From assembly GCA_036924085.1 (NCBI GenBank), contig JAVGWX010000011.1, forward strand, positions 27,828,317 through 27,892,316: DNA of 64,000 bases, given 5' to 3'. Of this stretch, positions 32,588 to 43,869 are shown in pieces. Under the pieces are notes generated by a model. It ran no database searches. It was not told where the DNA came from and saw nothing but the letters and a program-made list of their open reading frames with translations. Both the position numbers and the translations under genes were made by a program. Positions within the stretch are counted from its first letter, which is position 1; each line of letters opens with the position of its first letter. This DNA comes from Ariolimax columbianus (lineage: Eukaryota > Mollusca > Gastropoda > Stylommatophora > Arionidae).

Positions 32588-33475
32588 TTTTAGTCAGAGC
32601 AGTCTCCAATGAAAGATATGTTAGTCAGAGCAGTCTCCCATGAAAGCCGTGTTAGTCAGAGCAGTCTCCCATGAAAGCTGTGTTAGTCGGAGCAGTCTCC
32701 CATAAAAGCCGTGTTAGAGCAGTCTCCCATGAAAGTTGTGTTAGTCGGAGCAGTCTCCCCTAAAAGCCGTGTTAATGCAGTCTCCCATGAAAGCTGTGTT
32801 AGTAAGAGCAGTCTCCCATGAAAGCTGTGTTAGTCAGAGCAGTCTCCCATGAAAGCTGTGTTAGTCGGAGCAGTCTCCCATGAAAGCCGTGTTAGTCAGA
32901 GCAGTCTCCCATGAAAGCTGTGTTAGTCGGAGCAGTCTCCCATTAAAGCCGTGTTAGAGCAGTCTCCCATGAAAGCTGTGTTAGTCAGAGCAGTCTCCCA
33001 TGAAAGTTGTGTTAGTTGGAGCAGTCTCCCATAAAAGCTGTGTTAGAGCAGTCTCCCATGAAAGCTGTGTTAGTAAGAGCAGTCTCCCATGAAAGCTGTG
33101 TTAGTCATGGCAGTCTCCCATGAAAGCTGTGTTAGTCAGAGGAGTCTCCCATGAAAGCTGTGTTAGTCAGAGCAGTCTCCCATGAAAGCTGTGTAAGTCA
33201 GAGCAGTCTCCAAGGAACGATGTGTTAGTCAGAGCAGTCTCCCATTAAAGCCGTGCTAATCAGAGCAGTCTCCTATGAAAGCTGTGTTAATCAGAGCAGT
33301 CTCCCGTGAAAGCAGTGTTAGTCAGGGCAGTCTCCCATGAAAGCTGTGTTAGTCAGAGCAGTCTCCCAGGAAAGATGTGTAAGTTAGAGCAGTCTCCCAT
33401 GAAAGCTGTGTTAGTCACAGCAGTCTCCCATGAAAGCTGTGTTAGTCAGAGCAGTCTCCCAGGAAAGATGTATTA
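32588..33475. repeat. 31-bp minisatellite, about 28 units
   Basis: Units share ttagtcagagcagtctccca and tgaaagctgtg. Some lack the gtcagagc part, giving 24-bp-type variants. The period is not divisible by three, and no long frame results. Confidence 0.92.
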
Positions 33476-33479
33476 GTGG

Positions 33480-34292
33480 ACAACATGATCTTATAATATG
33501 ACAATAGAATCTTATACCGTGAATGGCGAGGAAGTTCAACTTTTCTGGATCATATTGCCCGTGGCACTGAAGAAGGTCGACCAGCTTGATATATGCAAGT
33601 CTCACAAACGAGCGGTAATTTCCCGGTTGTGTGGTGAATTACTCCATCTTTCCCATGGAAGGGTACGAACGATTTTCTTGAAAACAGTCTCTTAATGGAT
33701 AGTAAACATTACCAAGCTAAGTCTCACACACTTCAAAGCTGTCATTGATTATTGGAGGCTGAAGAATTTACGGGAACAGAGAGTTACCTTGTTTGACAAA
33801 CAGTCTGTCCTCTAATGGTTCTAGTCTAATTGTAAAGATACCTTGGCGACTGATGCTATTGGGAACCATGTTGCCGGCGAGCTGTAAATTAGAATTGTAA
33901 ACGTTTGGCTTTGAAGCTCAGTTTACAAATAATTATAGACATAATGTCAGGTGTTACAAAACAAATAATTAAGACGAATACATGGACGAGTCACGTGATA
34001 TACTTTTCTTAGTACAGACACGATTATTGTATTAGTCAAATAAGGCAAACCCAATTAAGTTTCAGATGTTAAAGTTTAGTGGCTACAACGCCAGCGAAGC
34101 ACAATAATTGTATGCTTATTTTTCACTGCCGAGAATTTCCATCGACAAATCCATTGATTATATGCTGTTGGCGCGCGCACGCGGAATGGTTGCTAATTGT
34201 CATCATACGATGTGGCTTAGTACTGACATCTCTAACACTTCATGCCTGACCGATGGCTAGGTCTGTAGAAGGCCACCCTTGATCCTGACTTT

Positions 34293-34295
<3 letters not shown>
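33480..34295. other. Unassigned A+T-rich sequence
   Basis: No repeat or gene recognised. Overlapping short frames at 33411-33695 have no recognisable domain. Confidence 0.4.

Positions 34296-34372
<77 letters not shown>
34296..34372. repeat. (TA)n microsatellite
   Basis: About 37 uninterrupted TA dinucleotides. Such tracts are prone to length error in assembly. Confidence 0.95.
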
Positions 34373-34374
<2 letters not shown>

Positions 34375-34499
34375 TATCTCGTGTAAGCAATTTATTACGT
34401 AGATTGCATAATGTACTTACATATTACTAAAAATAAACTTTGTGAATTGTTTCCGATGTTCTGAAGGTAACCTTGGATATAATGATTACTTGTCTTACA

Positions 34500-34785
34500 T
34501 GAAGCGCTTTCTTATGTTCTATAGGTTATGTTCAATCTCGGCTCATACTGTAGCCATTTCCTTTGATCTATAGAATATGATTACTACCCTCTCATGATGT
34601 AGCCAATCCCTATGTTCTATAGATTATTACTATCCCCTCTTGATGTAGCCAATCCTTTTGTTCTATAGATCATGTTCACTGTCTCTATTGATGTAGCCAA
34701 TCCCGTTGTTCTATAGATTACATTCACTATCCTCTCATACTGTAGCCAATCCATTTGTTCTATCATCAGCAAAGACTGAGATTCC
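34500..34785. repeat. Imperfect tandem repeat of about 49-53 bp, five units
   Basis: Units share gttctatagattatgttcac and tgatgtagccaatcc with variable joins. The array lies about 500 bases upstream of the GPCR at 35300. Confidence 0.75.
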
Positions 34786-35079
34786 GGCACAGTGACTGCC
34801 ATTGTTATAGAGGTCTCAGATTACTGTCTCAAACTCATTCTGAAACTGAAAGTTCTTGTCATCTCGGCGACGACCTTTCCTCTGACACTATCAGAAAAGA
34901 CCCTACCTGATTTCCCACATTCCCCCACAGATCCATCGGTGTATACAACATCTGATTATCCCAAGTACTGTCACTTATCCTCAAATCCCACTTATCCGTT
35001 AAACAGCTCTCTCCATTCTCTGCGTCAAGCGATGATAACTGGGTGGTAGTGTATATTTTGTGGACAGTTGAAGAGATTT

Positions 35080-35299
35080 GTGAACGTCATTCTGGCTGTA
35101 TAAGATATCGACATTGTTTACTGTCGTTAGAACTGACACCTGGCGTATCTTATAAGAATTCATGACATGTTTTTGTAGAGGAATAACTTGAAGCTCGTGA
35201 ATACTGTTTCTGAGGATTGAAACTGATTCAATAAATGTATTATGTTTGTGCAGTTTAACGAGCATCTCAACGGACCTAAGCGCAGACAGTTTTGTAGGA
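35080..35299 (+). promoter_or_regulatory. Conserved upstream block of the 35.3/41.6 kb GPCR pair
   Basis: The 200 bases before the ATG closely match 41440-41623, for example gattgaaactgattcaataa and tattatgtttgtgcagttta. The run tatgtttgtgcag before tttaac could be a 3' splice acceptor for a 5' UTR intron. Conservation may simply reflect recent duplication, and no promoter element is identified. Confidence 0.4.
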
Positions 35300-36354
35300 A
35301 TGGCCGGACAGAACCTGGGACAGAAAGAAACTGCTACCAACGATACGCTAGAGAATTGTTCAATACACCTAGGATACGATGTTCTGTTCTTCATCAATAT
35401 CTCGTTGTACTTTACTCTCCAGGCATTCTCAGCTGTTGGTGTTGTTGCTAACATCATCAACATGGTCATCTTCTCAAAGCTTGGTATCAAAGACAGTTTG
35501 AGTGTTGGTCTGTTTTCCCTCTCATTTACCGACGTTGTTGTGTCAGGTATCCAGTTCTACAGTTTACTCCACGACACAATGAAGATCCTAAACCCAACCA
35601 GTCCATTCAGGGCTTCATCTTTGAGCGACAATGTGTTCAGCTGGACAGTCTCCGCTATTTATACAATATCGAATTGTATCACCGCGATGATATTAATGGA
35701 CATATGTGTATGTGTGGTTTCTCCATTTAAAGTCAAACAGATCTTCACAAGATTCCGCTACGTCATCGCCATACTGACCATCTACGGCATACACATTGCT
35801 CTCTACATTCCTGTATACGTCATAGACGAAATGTACTGGACAGATACAGCGACTCTCTATAGGAACGACACTTCTACAGAGAAATCAGTAAACGATTTGA
35901 AAATAATATTTAATGAAGATCTGTATTACCGTCGAAGTGTTTTTAGTATCGTTGTGTTTGTTCTGTCATTACTACCACAGGTTGTAGCGATTGTTTTTGC
36001 TCAGTTTGGATGGGACGTTCGCTAGCATCCACTTCCAGAATCCGACAGAATCTCTCTTCTTCATCTAGGTCCAAGTTATCCTATCGTGAGAGACGGCTTG
36101 TGAAAGTTTTCTTGATTATTGGTATTTTATTAACAGTTTGTAGCCTACCAAAAGTTGCCGCTGTGATTGTGTTTTACTCTTTGCTACCCAGAACTACTGG
36201 CGGAGAGTCTATTCTCAGCACTTCCTGGCTGATATTTGTGGCATCTTGTAGTCCTATAAGAAGCTGTAGTACTCTCGTGTACATAACGCTGATGACCGAC
36301 TACAGGCAGCTTCTCTTGCAGTGTTTTTGTGTTCGTCATTGTCAGATTAATTGA
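35300..36354 (+). pseudogene. Chemosensory-type GPCR, second subfamily, with one frameshift
   Basis: Starts MAGQNLGQKE, matching the ATG context of its paralogue at 41624. TM1 contains VGVVANIINMVIFSKLG, TM3 ends MDICVCVVSPFKVKQIFTRF, TM4 IAILTIYGIHIALYIPVY, and TM6 LVKVFLIIGILLTVCSLP. In TM5, after VVAIVF, the frame is lost and continues one base out of register (CSVWMGRSLAS) to a stop at 36354. Comparison with VTGCAIWMGYSL of the 19.5 kb receptor shows that one missing T in the five-T run near 35992 explains it. A sequencing error in this homopolymer is therefore possible, in which case the gene would be intact at about 351 residues. NDT and NIS sites near the N terminus suggest glycosylation. 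TM7 is present (LVYITLMTDYR). Confidence 0.8.
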
Positions 36355-36487
36355 TAAAACAAGTATTTTAGAAAATCTATGTTTTACTTGTCTTTGCTTA
36401 TATTTTCTCCATCTGGAACATGGAATAATAACTGTAACAGTGCTTTTTTTTACATAAACCTTGCACCAGAAAATGTTTCCTGTTTTT

Positions 36488-36548
36488 CTTTTGCAGTGTT
36501 TTTGTATTCGCCATTGTCAGATGAATTGATACAACAAGTATTATATTA
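36488..36548 (+). other. Duplicated terminal segment of the 35.3 kb GPCR, preceded by an acceptor-like tract
   Basis: The last codons and following bases of the GPCR (36310-36370) recur here after about 175 bases. The copy is preceded by gtttttcttttgcag, a good match to a 3' splice acceptor, and would encode CFCIRHCQMN and a stop, nearly the same tail as the gene itself (CFCVRHCQIN). It could be an alternative last exon or simply a small duplication. Confidence 0.45.
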
Positions 36549-36549
36549 A

Positions 36550-36995
36550 AACATATATATGTACATGTATATTAGAACAAGGCAGAAGCTGTGTTCGATC
36601 TTGAATGCACATAAGTAAGAGATCGTTTGTCACGCCACCAGCCATCAGCCATCAGCCATCACGACAGTCACAAATGACGCTATTATAGACCATTCAGGTC
36701 AAGGCCACTGATACCAGGACAACACGTCCTAGCCATGTGTGTAAGTTCGGTATAAAACCTTGTGATTAATTATCTATTCCAACCATTCTTTGTGGATAGG
36801 AATATTATGACTAGAGAAGGATGCTTGTTAAATCCACAACCTACCAAAGACAGACACGATCTGACTAGTTATTTACGTTATTAGCCACAGGACAGCAACA
36901 CACAAATAGAACAAGGATGAATCGACTAGAGGTGGGGCTTAGAGCATGGGATTCCGGTCTCCATGAGATAATGTCAATTTACAATTCTTTGTTCT
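36550..36995. other. Unassigned sequence
   Basis: Contains a small repeat of ccatcagccatcag near 36640. No gene recognised. Confidence 0.4.
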
Positions 36996-38035
36996 TCATT
37001 TCTGATTTGATCCTTGCACATGTGTCTGGCTAGTAATATTGTGAAGGTAATTGAGCACCTTGATGAGAAACCGCCAAGTTCAGTTTCTGTAGACGGAATA
37101 CTGGGCGAATGGTTCCGCAGATTTGGTGGGGTGAGAAAGGGTTATATACTTTATCCAACACGCTTCAATGGATTCTTGGTAAGAATAATGGAGGCGGCCC
37201 TGAGGGACATGTTGGTACGGTCAAAATAGGTGACCTACGATTTGCAGATGATATAGATGGTATGAAAGGGACGGAGACTGAACTCCAGGAGCTGATTAGT
37301 AGATTGGACAGTACGGCGCAGGGTTATAGCATCGAGATAAATGCAGAGAAAACAAAGCTGATGACTAATGACATGAAAGAGTTTACATCTGTGATAAAAG
37401 CAAATGATCAGGAACTCAAAGTTGTACACCGGTTCAAGTATCTGAGATCACTGATCAGTGACGAGGGCTCGCAGCCTGAGATAGTTGCCAGAATATCATA
37501 GACAACAGCGGCGCTTACGTGTAAGAAAGCCATATAGAAGGATAAGCGACTCGCCCTCAGCATAAACGTTAGATTAATGCGCTCATTGGTGCTCTCAATA
37601 TTTGTGTATGCCTGTGAGACGGACCATTACTGCGGATATACGGTGCAGAATACATGCAATGGAAATGAAGTGCTTTAGAAGGCTCCTAAATGTTACATAT
37701 AAGGATCATGTTACTAACGTAGAAATACGACATATAGTGGAAAACCCAATTGGGCCTTTTAATGCTACGAAAAGGCGAAAGACGACATTAGTATGGGCAT
37801 GTCACGAGGTCCAGCGGAATTACAATTTCGATGCTGCATCGTTGCGTACCAGGAAAGAGACGTCCAAGCAAAAGATTGGCATACATCACCGAGTGGTCAA
37901 ACCTTTGTCCCTGTGATGCACGACTGGATGCAGTGAACAGAGAGAGATGGTGTTTGATTTTATGGGAGTGTCTTCAAGTGTTCCCCAACGACCTGAGGGG
38001 TTGCGGGATGAACTGAACTGAACACATGTCTCGAG
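36996..38035 (+). pseudogene. LINE family epsilon relic: RT palm to 3' end with (CTGAA) tail
   Basis: Broken frames give LRFADDIDGM (motif C, about 37232), then KGTETELQELISRLDS and SIEINAEKTKLM (motif D). FKYLRSLISDEGS follows, then RRTITADIRCRIHAMEMKCF, NVTYKDHVTNVEI, and a C-terminal region ending in a ccccaacgacctgagggg block and gaactgaactgaac. The same 3' end is at 46245-46485 and 57416-57521. Stops and shifts are frequent. Confidence 0.78.
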
Positions 38036-38039
38036 AGCA

Positions 38040-39055
38040 ACGTTTGGGCTGAGAGTAGAGCCGGTAACTGGACACATGACCAACAACGTTGACAATATAC
38101 ACTACAGAAACCAACTTTACGTAAACAAGATGAAGTCCTAAACTAGTCCTAGAACTAAAATATTCTCGAAGCTTTGTATATTAACAGATCTTACGAAACA
38201 GATATGAAAGTATGATGTCCAAACAGATATAGCGAGTAGGTCTGAAAGCCTTATGTACGAATAGAATACACGAAACAGATCTGAAGGTAGGATGACCTAT
38301 TCAGTCTGACGAGTAGATCTGAACGCTTTGTGTACGAATAGATGTCTCCAAGAGATAAGAAAAAAATCGTTATATAGCAGCCATGAGCTATACCAGAAGA
38401 CGCTGAACGATCCAAGAAATGTGATATAATAATTAACGTATAAGTTAGACTGAGTTAAAGTAGAATAAACCAGACTAGTGAGACCGAATTAAAAAATCTG
38501 GGTAAAAGTATAACAGTGAAAACGTATGTAAGAATCCATGACACCCCGGACACAGCGAATGTGTCATAGCTAATTGCATTAAACCAGAATTCGGTATGCA
38601 GATAGAAGAATGAGGCCGGTAGGGAAATTTCTCATATATAGGTGTGCCATTGTTTGGTTAGTAATTACAGCTCTTTTATTATGTAATGTAAATATAGCTC
38701 TTTTCGTCTTTACATTTTTAAGCCTGTAGAAGTATCCTTTGACAGCTTATATGTAAGGAATATATGAATATATATCCAAAATAATAATTACATTAATAAT
38801 AATAATAATTATACATGTAGCGCTATAAATAAAAACATATGAATGAGAGGATTATACAAAGAAGCATACATAAAGATAGGGGATGGTATAGAACATTGTT
38901 TTTTAAAGCATCCCATCAGGAAGAATAAATTATTCTCAAACACAAACCAGTGTCGTTCATCAGGGAAGAGGGAGATCATCCTTGTGATCCTAACATCAAA
39001 TTCAGTGGAGTGTCCATGACTATTAAAATTTCTGTTTTTGTTTCTGTTTCTAAGA
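38040..39055. other. A+T-rich unassigned sequence
   Basis: Contains a loose repeat near 38200-38350 (gaaacagatatgaaag-type phrases) and an aataataataata tract near 38795. No gene recognised. Confidence 0.4.
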
Positions 39056-39059
39056 ATCG

Positions 39060-40790
39060 ACGTCACTGCACTCTGTGCATACCCATAGGTGCTCAGTCTG
39101 TCTCATCAAATGCGTAAGGTATGAATGCTGATGGTCCCTGTAGCTCGCTGGTTGTACACGCTCCTGCGCCGTCCTCTCATGCGCACCACTCCGTTCGAAC
39201 CTCGTTTAATATCGAATCTTTGCAGTCTGTGGATTGCTGCTTCATCTATTGGGGTGTCCACATCCAGCAGGCGGTCATTGATTGATTTCAAAATGTCACT
39301 TCTGTCCATCACCAATGTGCCCATGATGGGAGCCCGTGTAGCCAACATGTCAGCTCTTTCATTGCCCTGAACCCCGGCATGAGCAGGACAGTAGATCCAG
39401 GTCAGCGCGCCTGGAGGTTTGAGGCCTCAACAGCAGCTATCCACTCATACCTAAGCCATCCCTTCTGTACTTTCTGAAGTACGGCTTGCGAGTCTGTCAT
39501 GATGACTGTCTTTGTTATAGAAGTCTCAGATATCCATTTCAGTGCTGAGGTCACTGCTTCCGTCTCCATTCTCATACTGGAGGTTGTTGACATGTATGCC
39601 CTACTGCGCTCAGCAACCACCTCTCCTCTCACTCTAGCCTCACTCTCCTCTCCTCTCACTCTAGCCTCACTCTCCTCTCCTCTCACTCGATGTATATGAC
39701 AGCTTCACTCTCCTGGGTGTTCTCAGTTATCAGCAGATTTACCTCGTGCTCTGCATTCTCGTTGTTCCGTTCTCTGCATTCCTTGCCTAAGGTTATGATG
39801 ACTCTCTGGTACTCTATCATTCTATCCCCAGTGTGGACCCATTCTTCCCCTTTGGCTATCGTCGCAGCTGGAGTGATGTGTCCGATTGTTGTCTCCGCCT
39901 GTGCCATCAATGACGACCCTCTCTTGATTCTTGATCCCTTGGTGTCTGAGATACTACTGTGCAGAGGGTGCCGCGTGGCTTTGACTTGTGCCAGTTTATG
40001 TCTGGATGTCACCGATAACAATCCCAACATGTACCTCATCATCATTCGGGGTATCTCTAGTGCAGCCCAGTACCAGACGCATACCTTCATTCTGGATGCG
40101 GTCCAACCTTACACACTGTGTTCTTGATAGTGTGAGGATGCCTAGTCCGTAATCGATGACAGACAACACGACCTGACGAAATAGGATGTGAACAGGAGGC
40201 GTTGTTCCAAGTCGGCAGTGGCCATGGTATTGAGTGCTCCTAGCCCTCTCTTGCATCTTTGTACGATGTGGTCAACATGGCAGTTATAGGAAAGACTGCG
40301 ATCAAATGTCACTCCGAGGTATTTCAACCTGTCACACCTGTCGATGGTGCAACCATAAAAAGTGATGCCCGGGAGTTCAGCCTTTACTATGGAATTATTC
40401 AAAGAGCACCACATCATGCAGGCCTTGTTCGGATTCATCTTGGAGTTTGAGTCGCTGCACCACTGTGAGATTCCTTGCAAAGTTTCCTGGATGTCTTTGA
40501 CCAACTCTTGCCTGTCTGAGCCAGTCCTGTACGTTAGGATGTCAGCGGCGAATGTCAACGTTCGCCCTGTCCCTGTGGGTTGAATATTGGCCACTTTTAT
40601 TGTATAAATGTTGAACAGCACCAATGAGACCGGAGACCCTTGAGGCAGCCCTGGGCATATTCACCTCAGTTCTGATGTCCACGATCCCACGCGTAGTACA
40701 ACTGTTTTTTCTATCAGGGCAGCTGATATCCAACTAACTAGCCACGGGTTTAAACCACACTGCTGCAGACAAGTAATTACGAGAAATGGA
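39060..40790 (-). pseudogene. LINE family gamma relic: RT and RNase H (third, independent copy)
   Basis: Minus strand from about 40790: CGLNPWLVSWISAALIEKTV, then GAVQHLYN-type motif B remains in a shifted frame, TFAADILTYRTG (motif C, one D altered in FADD), and KMNPNKACMM (motif D). RLKYLGVTFDRSL and IVQRCKRGLGAL follow. A connection region includes SVIDYGLGIL and RLDRIQNEGMRLVLGC. The RNase H is marked by YMSTTSSMRMETEAVTSALK and IMTDSQAVLQ. The end is DVDTPIDEAAIHRLQRFDI. It retains the 33-bp and 27-bp repeats listed separately. It is not part of the A/B duplication. Confidence 0.8.
39625..39690. repeat. 27-bp repeat (about 2.5 units) inside family gamma RNase H
   Basis: Minus-strand units encode ARVRGEESE in tandem just upstream of VVAERSRAYMS. 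The equivalent site in the 16.4 kb copy has one unit (RARVGGEVVAERGRAYMS), so this is local amplification within LINE coding DNA, keeping frame. Confidence 0.75.
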
Positions 40791-40940
40791 GCTATTAAAG
40801 TGGTTGTTGACGAGAGAGATGGAGCTATTAAAGTGGTTGGCGACAAGAGAGATGAAGCTATTAAAGTGGTTGACGACGAGAGAGATGGAGCTAATAAAGT
40901 GGTTGGCGACAAGAGAGATGGAGTTATTAAAAAGAAGTTG
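40785..40940. repeat. 33-bp repeat, about 4.5 units, abutting family gamma RT
   Basis: Units share gagagatggagctattaaag and tggttg.cgac. On the minus strand they encode an 11-residue repeat (SLLSPTTLIAP), which runs in frame into the RT segment CLQQCGLNPWL. Confidence 0.8.
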
Positions 40941-41214
40941 AAGGAACGGTCTTTGAGTTCAAGGCCTGTTTTCCCAGTGTATTTCAATATTGCAGTGATG
41001 GTAAATCAAAGCTTAGACCAGATAACTTAGACCAGAATGCGTTACCAACATATTGTTGTTTGCGAATGCCCACAATGAGTAGTAAGCTGGTATTTTAACT
41101 TAGCGTCACGTGAACCAACCAGACTTGCTGTTGCAGGTCAAGGTTCGTGGTGGTTCATGAGATGAGTTTTGGGTCGGCTTCCGACTAACAGGTCAGACAC
41201 GTTTCGATCACGTC

Positions 41215-41360
41215 GGTACATACTTTACCGTACAGAATACTTTACCTTGTGTACATACTTTACTGTACAGAATACTTTACCTTGTGTACATACTTTACTG
41301 TACAGAATACTTTACCTTGTGTACATACTTTACTGTACAGAATACTTTACCGTGTGTATA
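41215..41360. repeat. 35-bp repeat, about four units, upstream of the 41.6 kb GPCR
   Basis: Units share tactttactgtacagaatac and tttaccttgtgtaca. It lies about 260 bases before the GPCR ATG. Confidence 0.85.
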
Positions 41361-41623
41361 CATTACAAGATGTACGCTTTGTGGACGATTGAAGATATGC
41401 TAAAATGTGGCTCTGCCTAAATGAAATATTGGAATAGCGTTATGTAGTTAGGACTTGATCCTTCCGTATCTTACACTAATTGATGATATGTTTTTGTAGA
41501 GTGAAAACTTAAAGTTGGTGATACCCTGTTTCTTAGGATTGAAACTGATTCAATAAATGTATTATGTTTGTGCAGTTTAACTTGAGTATCTAAACGGACC
41601 GTAGTCCAGACAGTTTTGTAGGA

Positions 41624-42547
41624 ATGGCCGGACAGAACCAGGGACAGAAAGAAGCTGCTTACAACGATACACTAGAGAATTGTTCAACAAACCTTGTTAA
41701 CAATAAATATGATGTTGTGTTCTTAATCAACATCTCGTTGTACTTTACCGTCCTGATAGTTTCAGCTGTTGGTGTTGTGGCTAACATCATCAACATGGTC
41801 ATCTTCTCAAAGCTTGGTCTCAAAGACAGTTTGAGTGCTAGTCTGTTCGCTCTCGCCATTACCGACCTGCTCATGTCAGTAGCTCAAATATTCAGCTCAT
41901 TCAATTTCATAACAGACATCTTGATCGTAAACGGTCCTGTTAAGGCTTCATCATTTGTGGGTAATGTGTTCAACTGGACAGTTTCCGCTATTTATGGAAT
42001 ATCGAGTTGGATCACCACCATGATACTAATGCAAGTATGTCTCTGTGTGGTTTCTCCATTTAAAGTCAAACAGATCTTCACAAGATTCCGCTGTGTCATC
42101 GCCATACTGACCATCTACGTCATATACATGGCTATCCACATCCCTTTATACGTCATTGAAGAACAATTCTGGACATATACGGTGACTCTATATATAAACG
42201 AAACGTCTACAGAGACCACAAAACAAGACTTGAGAATAATGTTTAATCAAGAACCACCTTACCGTCAATTTGTTTATATTATTGTGGTTTTTGTTCTGTT
42301 CTTTCTGCCACATCCTATATCGATTCTGTGTTCAGTTTTGATTGGACATTCCATAGTATTGAGTACCAGAATCCGACACAATTTCTCTTCTTCATCTCCG
42401 CCCAAATTATCATATCGTGAGAGACGGCTTATGAAAGTTTTCTTGATTGTGTCTGTCAAACTAACAGTTTGTAGTCTACCTAAAATTGTAGACCTGATTG
42501 TGTATTACTCTTTGCCGCTCACGACCACTGATGGGAAGTCTCTTTAG
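41624..42547 (+). pseudogene. Chemosensory-type GPCR truncated before TM7
   Basis: Frame of 307 codons starting MAGQNQGQKE, paralogous to 35300. TM1 has VGVVANIINMVIFSKLG, TM2 SLFALAITDLLMS, TM3 ends VCLCVVSPFKVKQIFTRF, TM5 IIVVFVLFFLPHPISIL, and TM6 MKVFLIVSVKLTVCSLP. After YYSLPLTTTDGKSL the frame stops, exactly where a 24-bp minisatellite begins (42538). TM7 and the tail are missing and are not found in the next 800 bases. The reading frame up to that point is intact, so truncation by the repeat looks recent. A six-TM product is unlikely to signal. I call it a probable pseudogene. Confidence 0.82.
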
Positions 42548-42965
42548 TAATGTCCTCTATAGTACGTTTAGTAATGTCCTCTATAGTACTTTTAGTAATG
42601 TCCTCTATAGCACTTTTAGTAATGTTCTCTGTAGCAATTTTAGTAATGTTTTCTTTACTACTTTTAGGTATGCCTTCTGTAGTACGTTTAGTGATGTCTT
42701 ATGTATAACCTTCAGTGGTGTATTCTGTTGCACTTTCAATTATGTCTTCAGTAGCACTTTTAGGGATGTCTTCAGTAGCACTTTTAGGGATGTCTTCTGA
42801 AGCACTTTTAGTGATGTCGTCTGTAGCTAGTTTAGCGATGTCTTCTGTAGTACGTTTAATGATGTATTCTGTAGCACTTTTGTGATGTCTTCTGAAGCAC
42901 TTTTAGTAATGACATTTCTAGCTTTTTTAGTGATGTCTTCTGTAACTTTAAATGATATCTTCTAA
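42538..42965. repeat. 24-bp minisatellite, about 18 units, replacing GPCR TM7
   Basis: Units share agtaatgtcctctatagtac followed by ttt; later units read gatgtcttctgtagcac. The first unit begins at the last codons of the truncated receptor. The period is divisible by three, so a 100-codon repeat frame (SNVLYSTF) overlaps it. Confidence 0.9.
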
Positions 42966-42969
42966 ACCA

Positions 42970-43315
42970 TATACAGTTTACCACGTGATACTTTGTTCAG
43001 CCTGAAACAAGCCACTATTTCATCTCTGTTACGAGACACACAATAGAAGGTAGTAACCATATGTGTTTCTTATAATTAGAATAAGTATAAAACCACAAAG
43101 GATAAAGATGACATGATATTTCTCATTTCTGTCCAAGAAGTAAACGTCTTTCACTTGACTATGTCAGCTTGTAAATTCGCACATTCGGAGATGCCAAAGC
43201 GAAATCCATCTTTGGTTCTACGTTCCCCAACATTTGGTAATGTTGGAGCAATTTTGTGGATGGGCAAATTGTTGGTCGGGTAGTGGTTTAGCAGGTAAGT
43301 TCGTTAGTTCGGATG
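42970..43315. other. Unassigned sequence
   Basis: No gene or repeat recognised, and no TM7-like coding was found here. Confidence 0.4.
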
Positions 43316-43317
43316 GC

Positions 43318-43760
43318 ATATATAGACAGAAGATGACATATATAGACAGATGATGGCGTATATAGATATAGGATGGCGTTGTTTAATTACATATAGACAG
43401 ACGGAATGACGTTGTTTCGTGATGTATAGACATAGCATAACGTTGTTTCCTGATATAAAGACAATCACAGAATAACGTTGTTTCCTGATATAAAGACAAT
43501 CACAGAATGACGTTGTTTCGTGATGTATAGACATAGCATAACGTTGTTTCCTGATATAAAGACAATCACAGAATGACGTTGTTTCGTGATGTATAGACAT
43601 AGCATAACGTTGTTTCCTGATATAAAGACAATCACAGAATGACGTTATTTCGTGATGTATAGACATAGCATAACGTTGTTTCCTGATATAAAGACAATCA
43701 CAGAATGACGTTGTTTCGTGATTTAGACGGGCATAAAATGAAGGTATTTCGTGATATACA
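43318..43760. repeat. Compound repeat of about 66 bp, five units plus degenerate ends
   Basis: Each unit alternates gatgtatagacatagcataa with cctgatataaagacaatcac, separated by acgttgttt phrases. The units before 43390 and after 43740 are degenerate. A minus-strand frame (CDCLYIRKQRYAMSIHHE) is repeat-driven. Confidence 0.85.
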
Positions 43761-43869
43761 GACAGGCCTTTAATGACCTTCTTTTGTGTTATATAGACAG
43801 GCATATAATGAAGTTGTTTGGTAATGTATAGACATAGAATGACGTTGGTTCTGTACCCCCTGTAATAAC

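Noticed and set aside
32588..33475. CRISPR-like array (31-bp repeats)
   Set aside because: Repeats are directly tandem without unique spacers, and the genome is animal.
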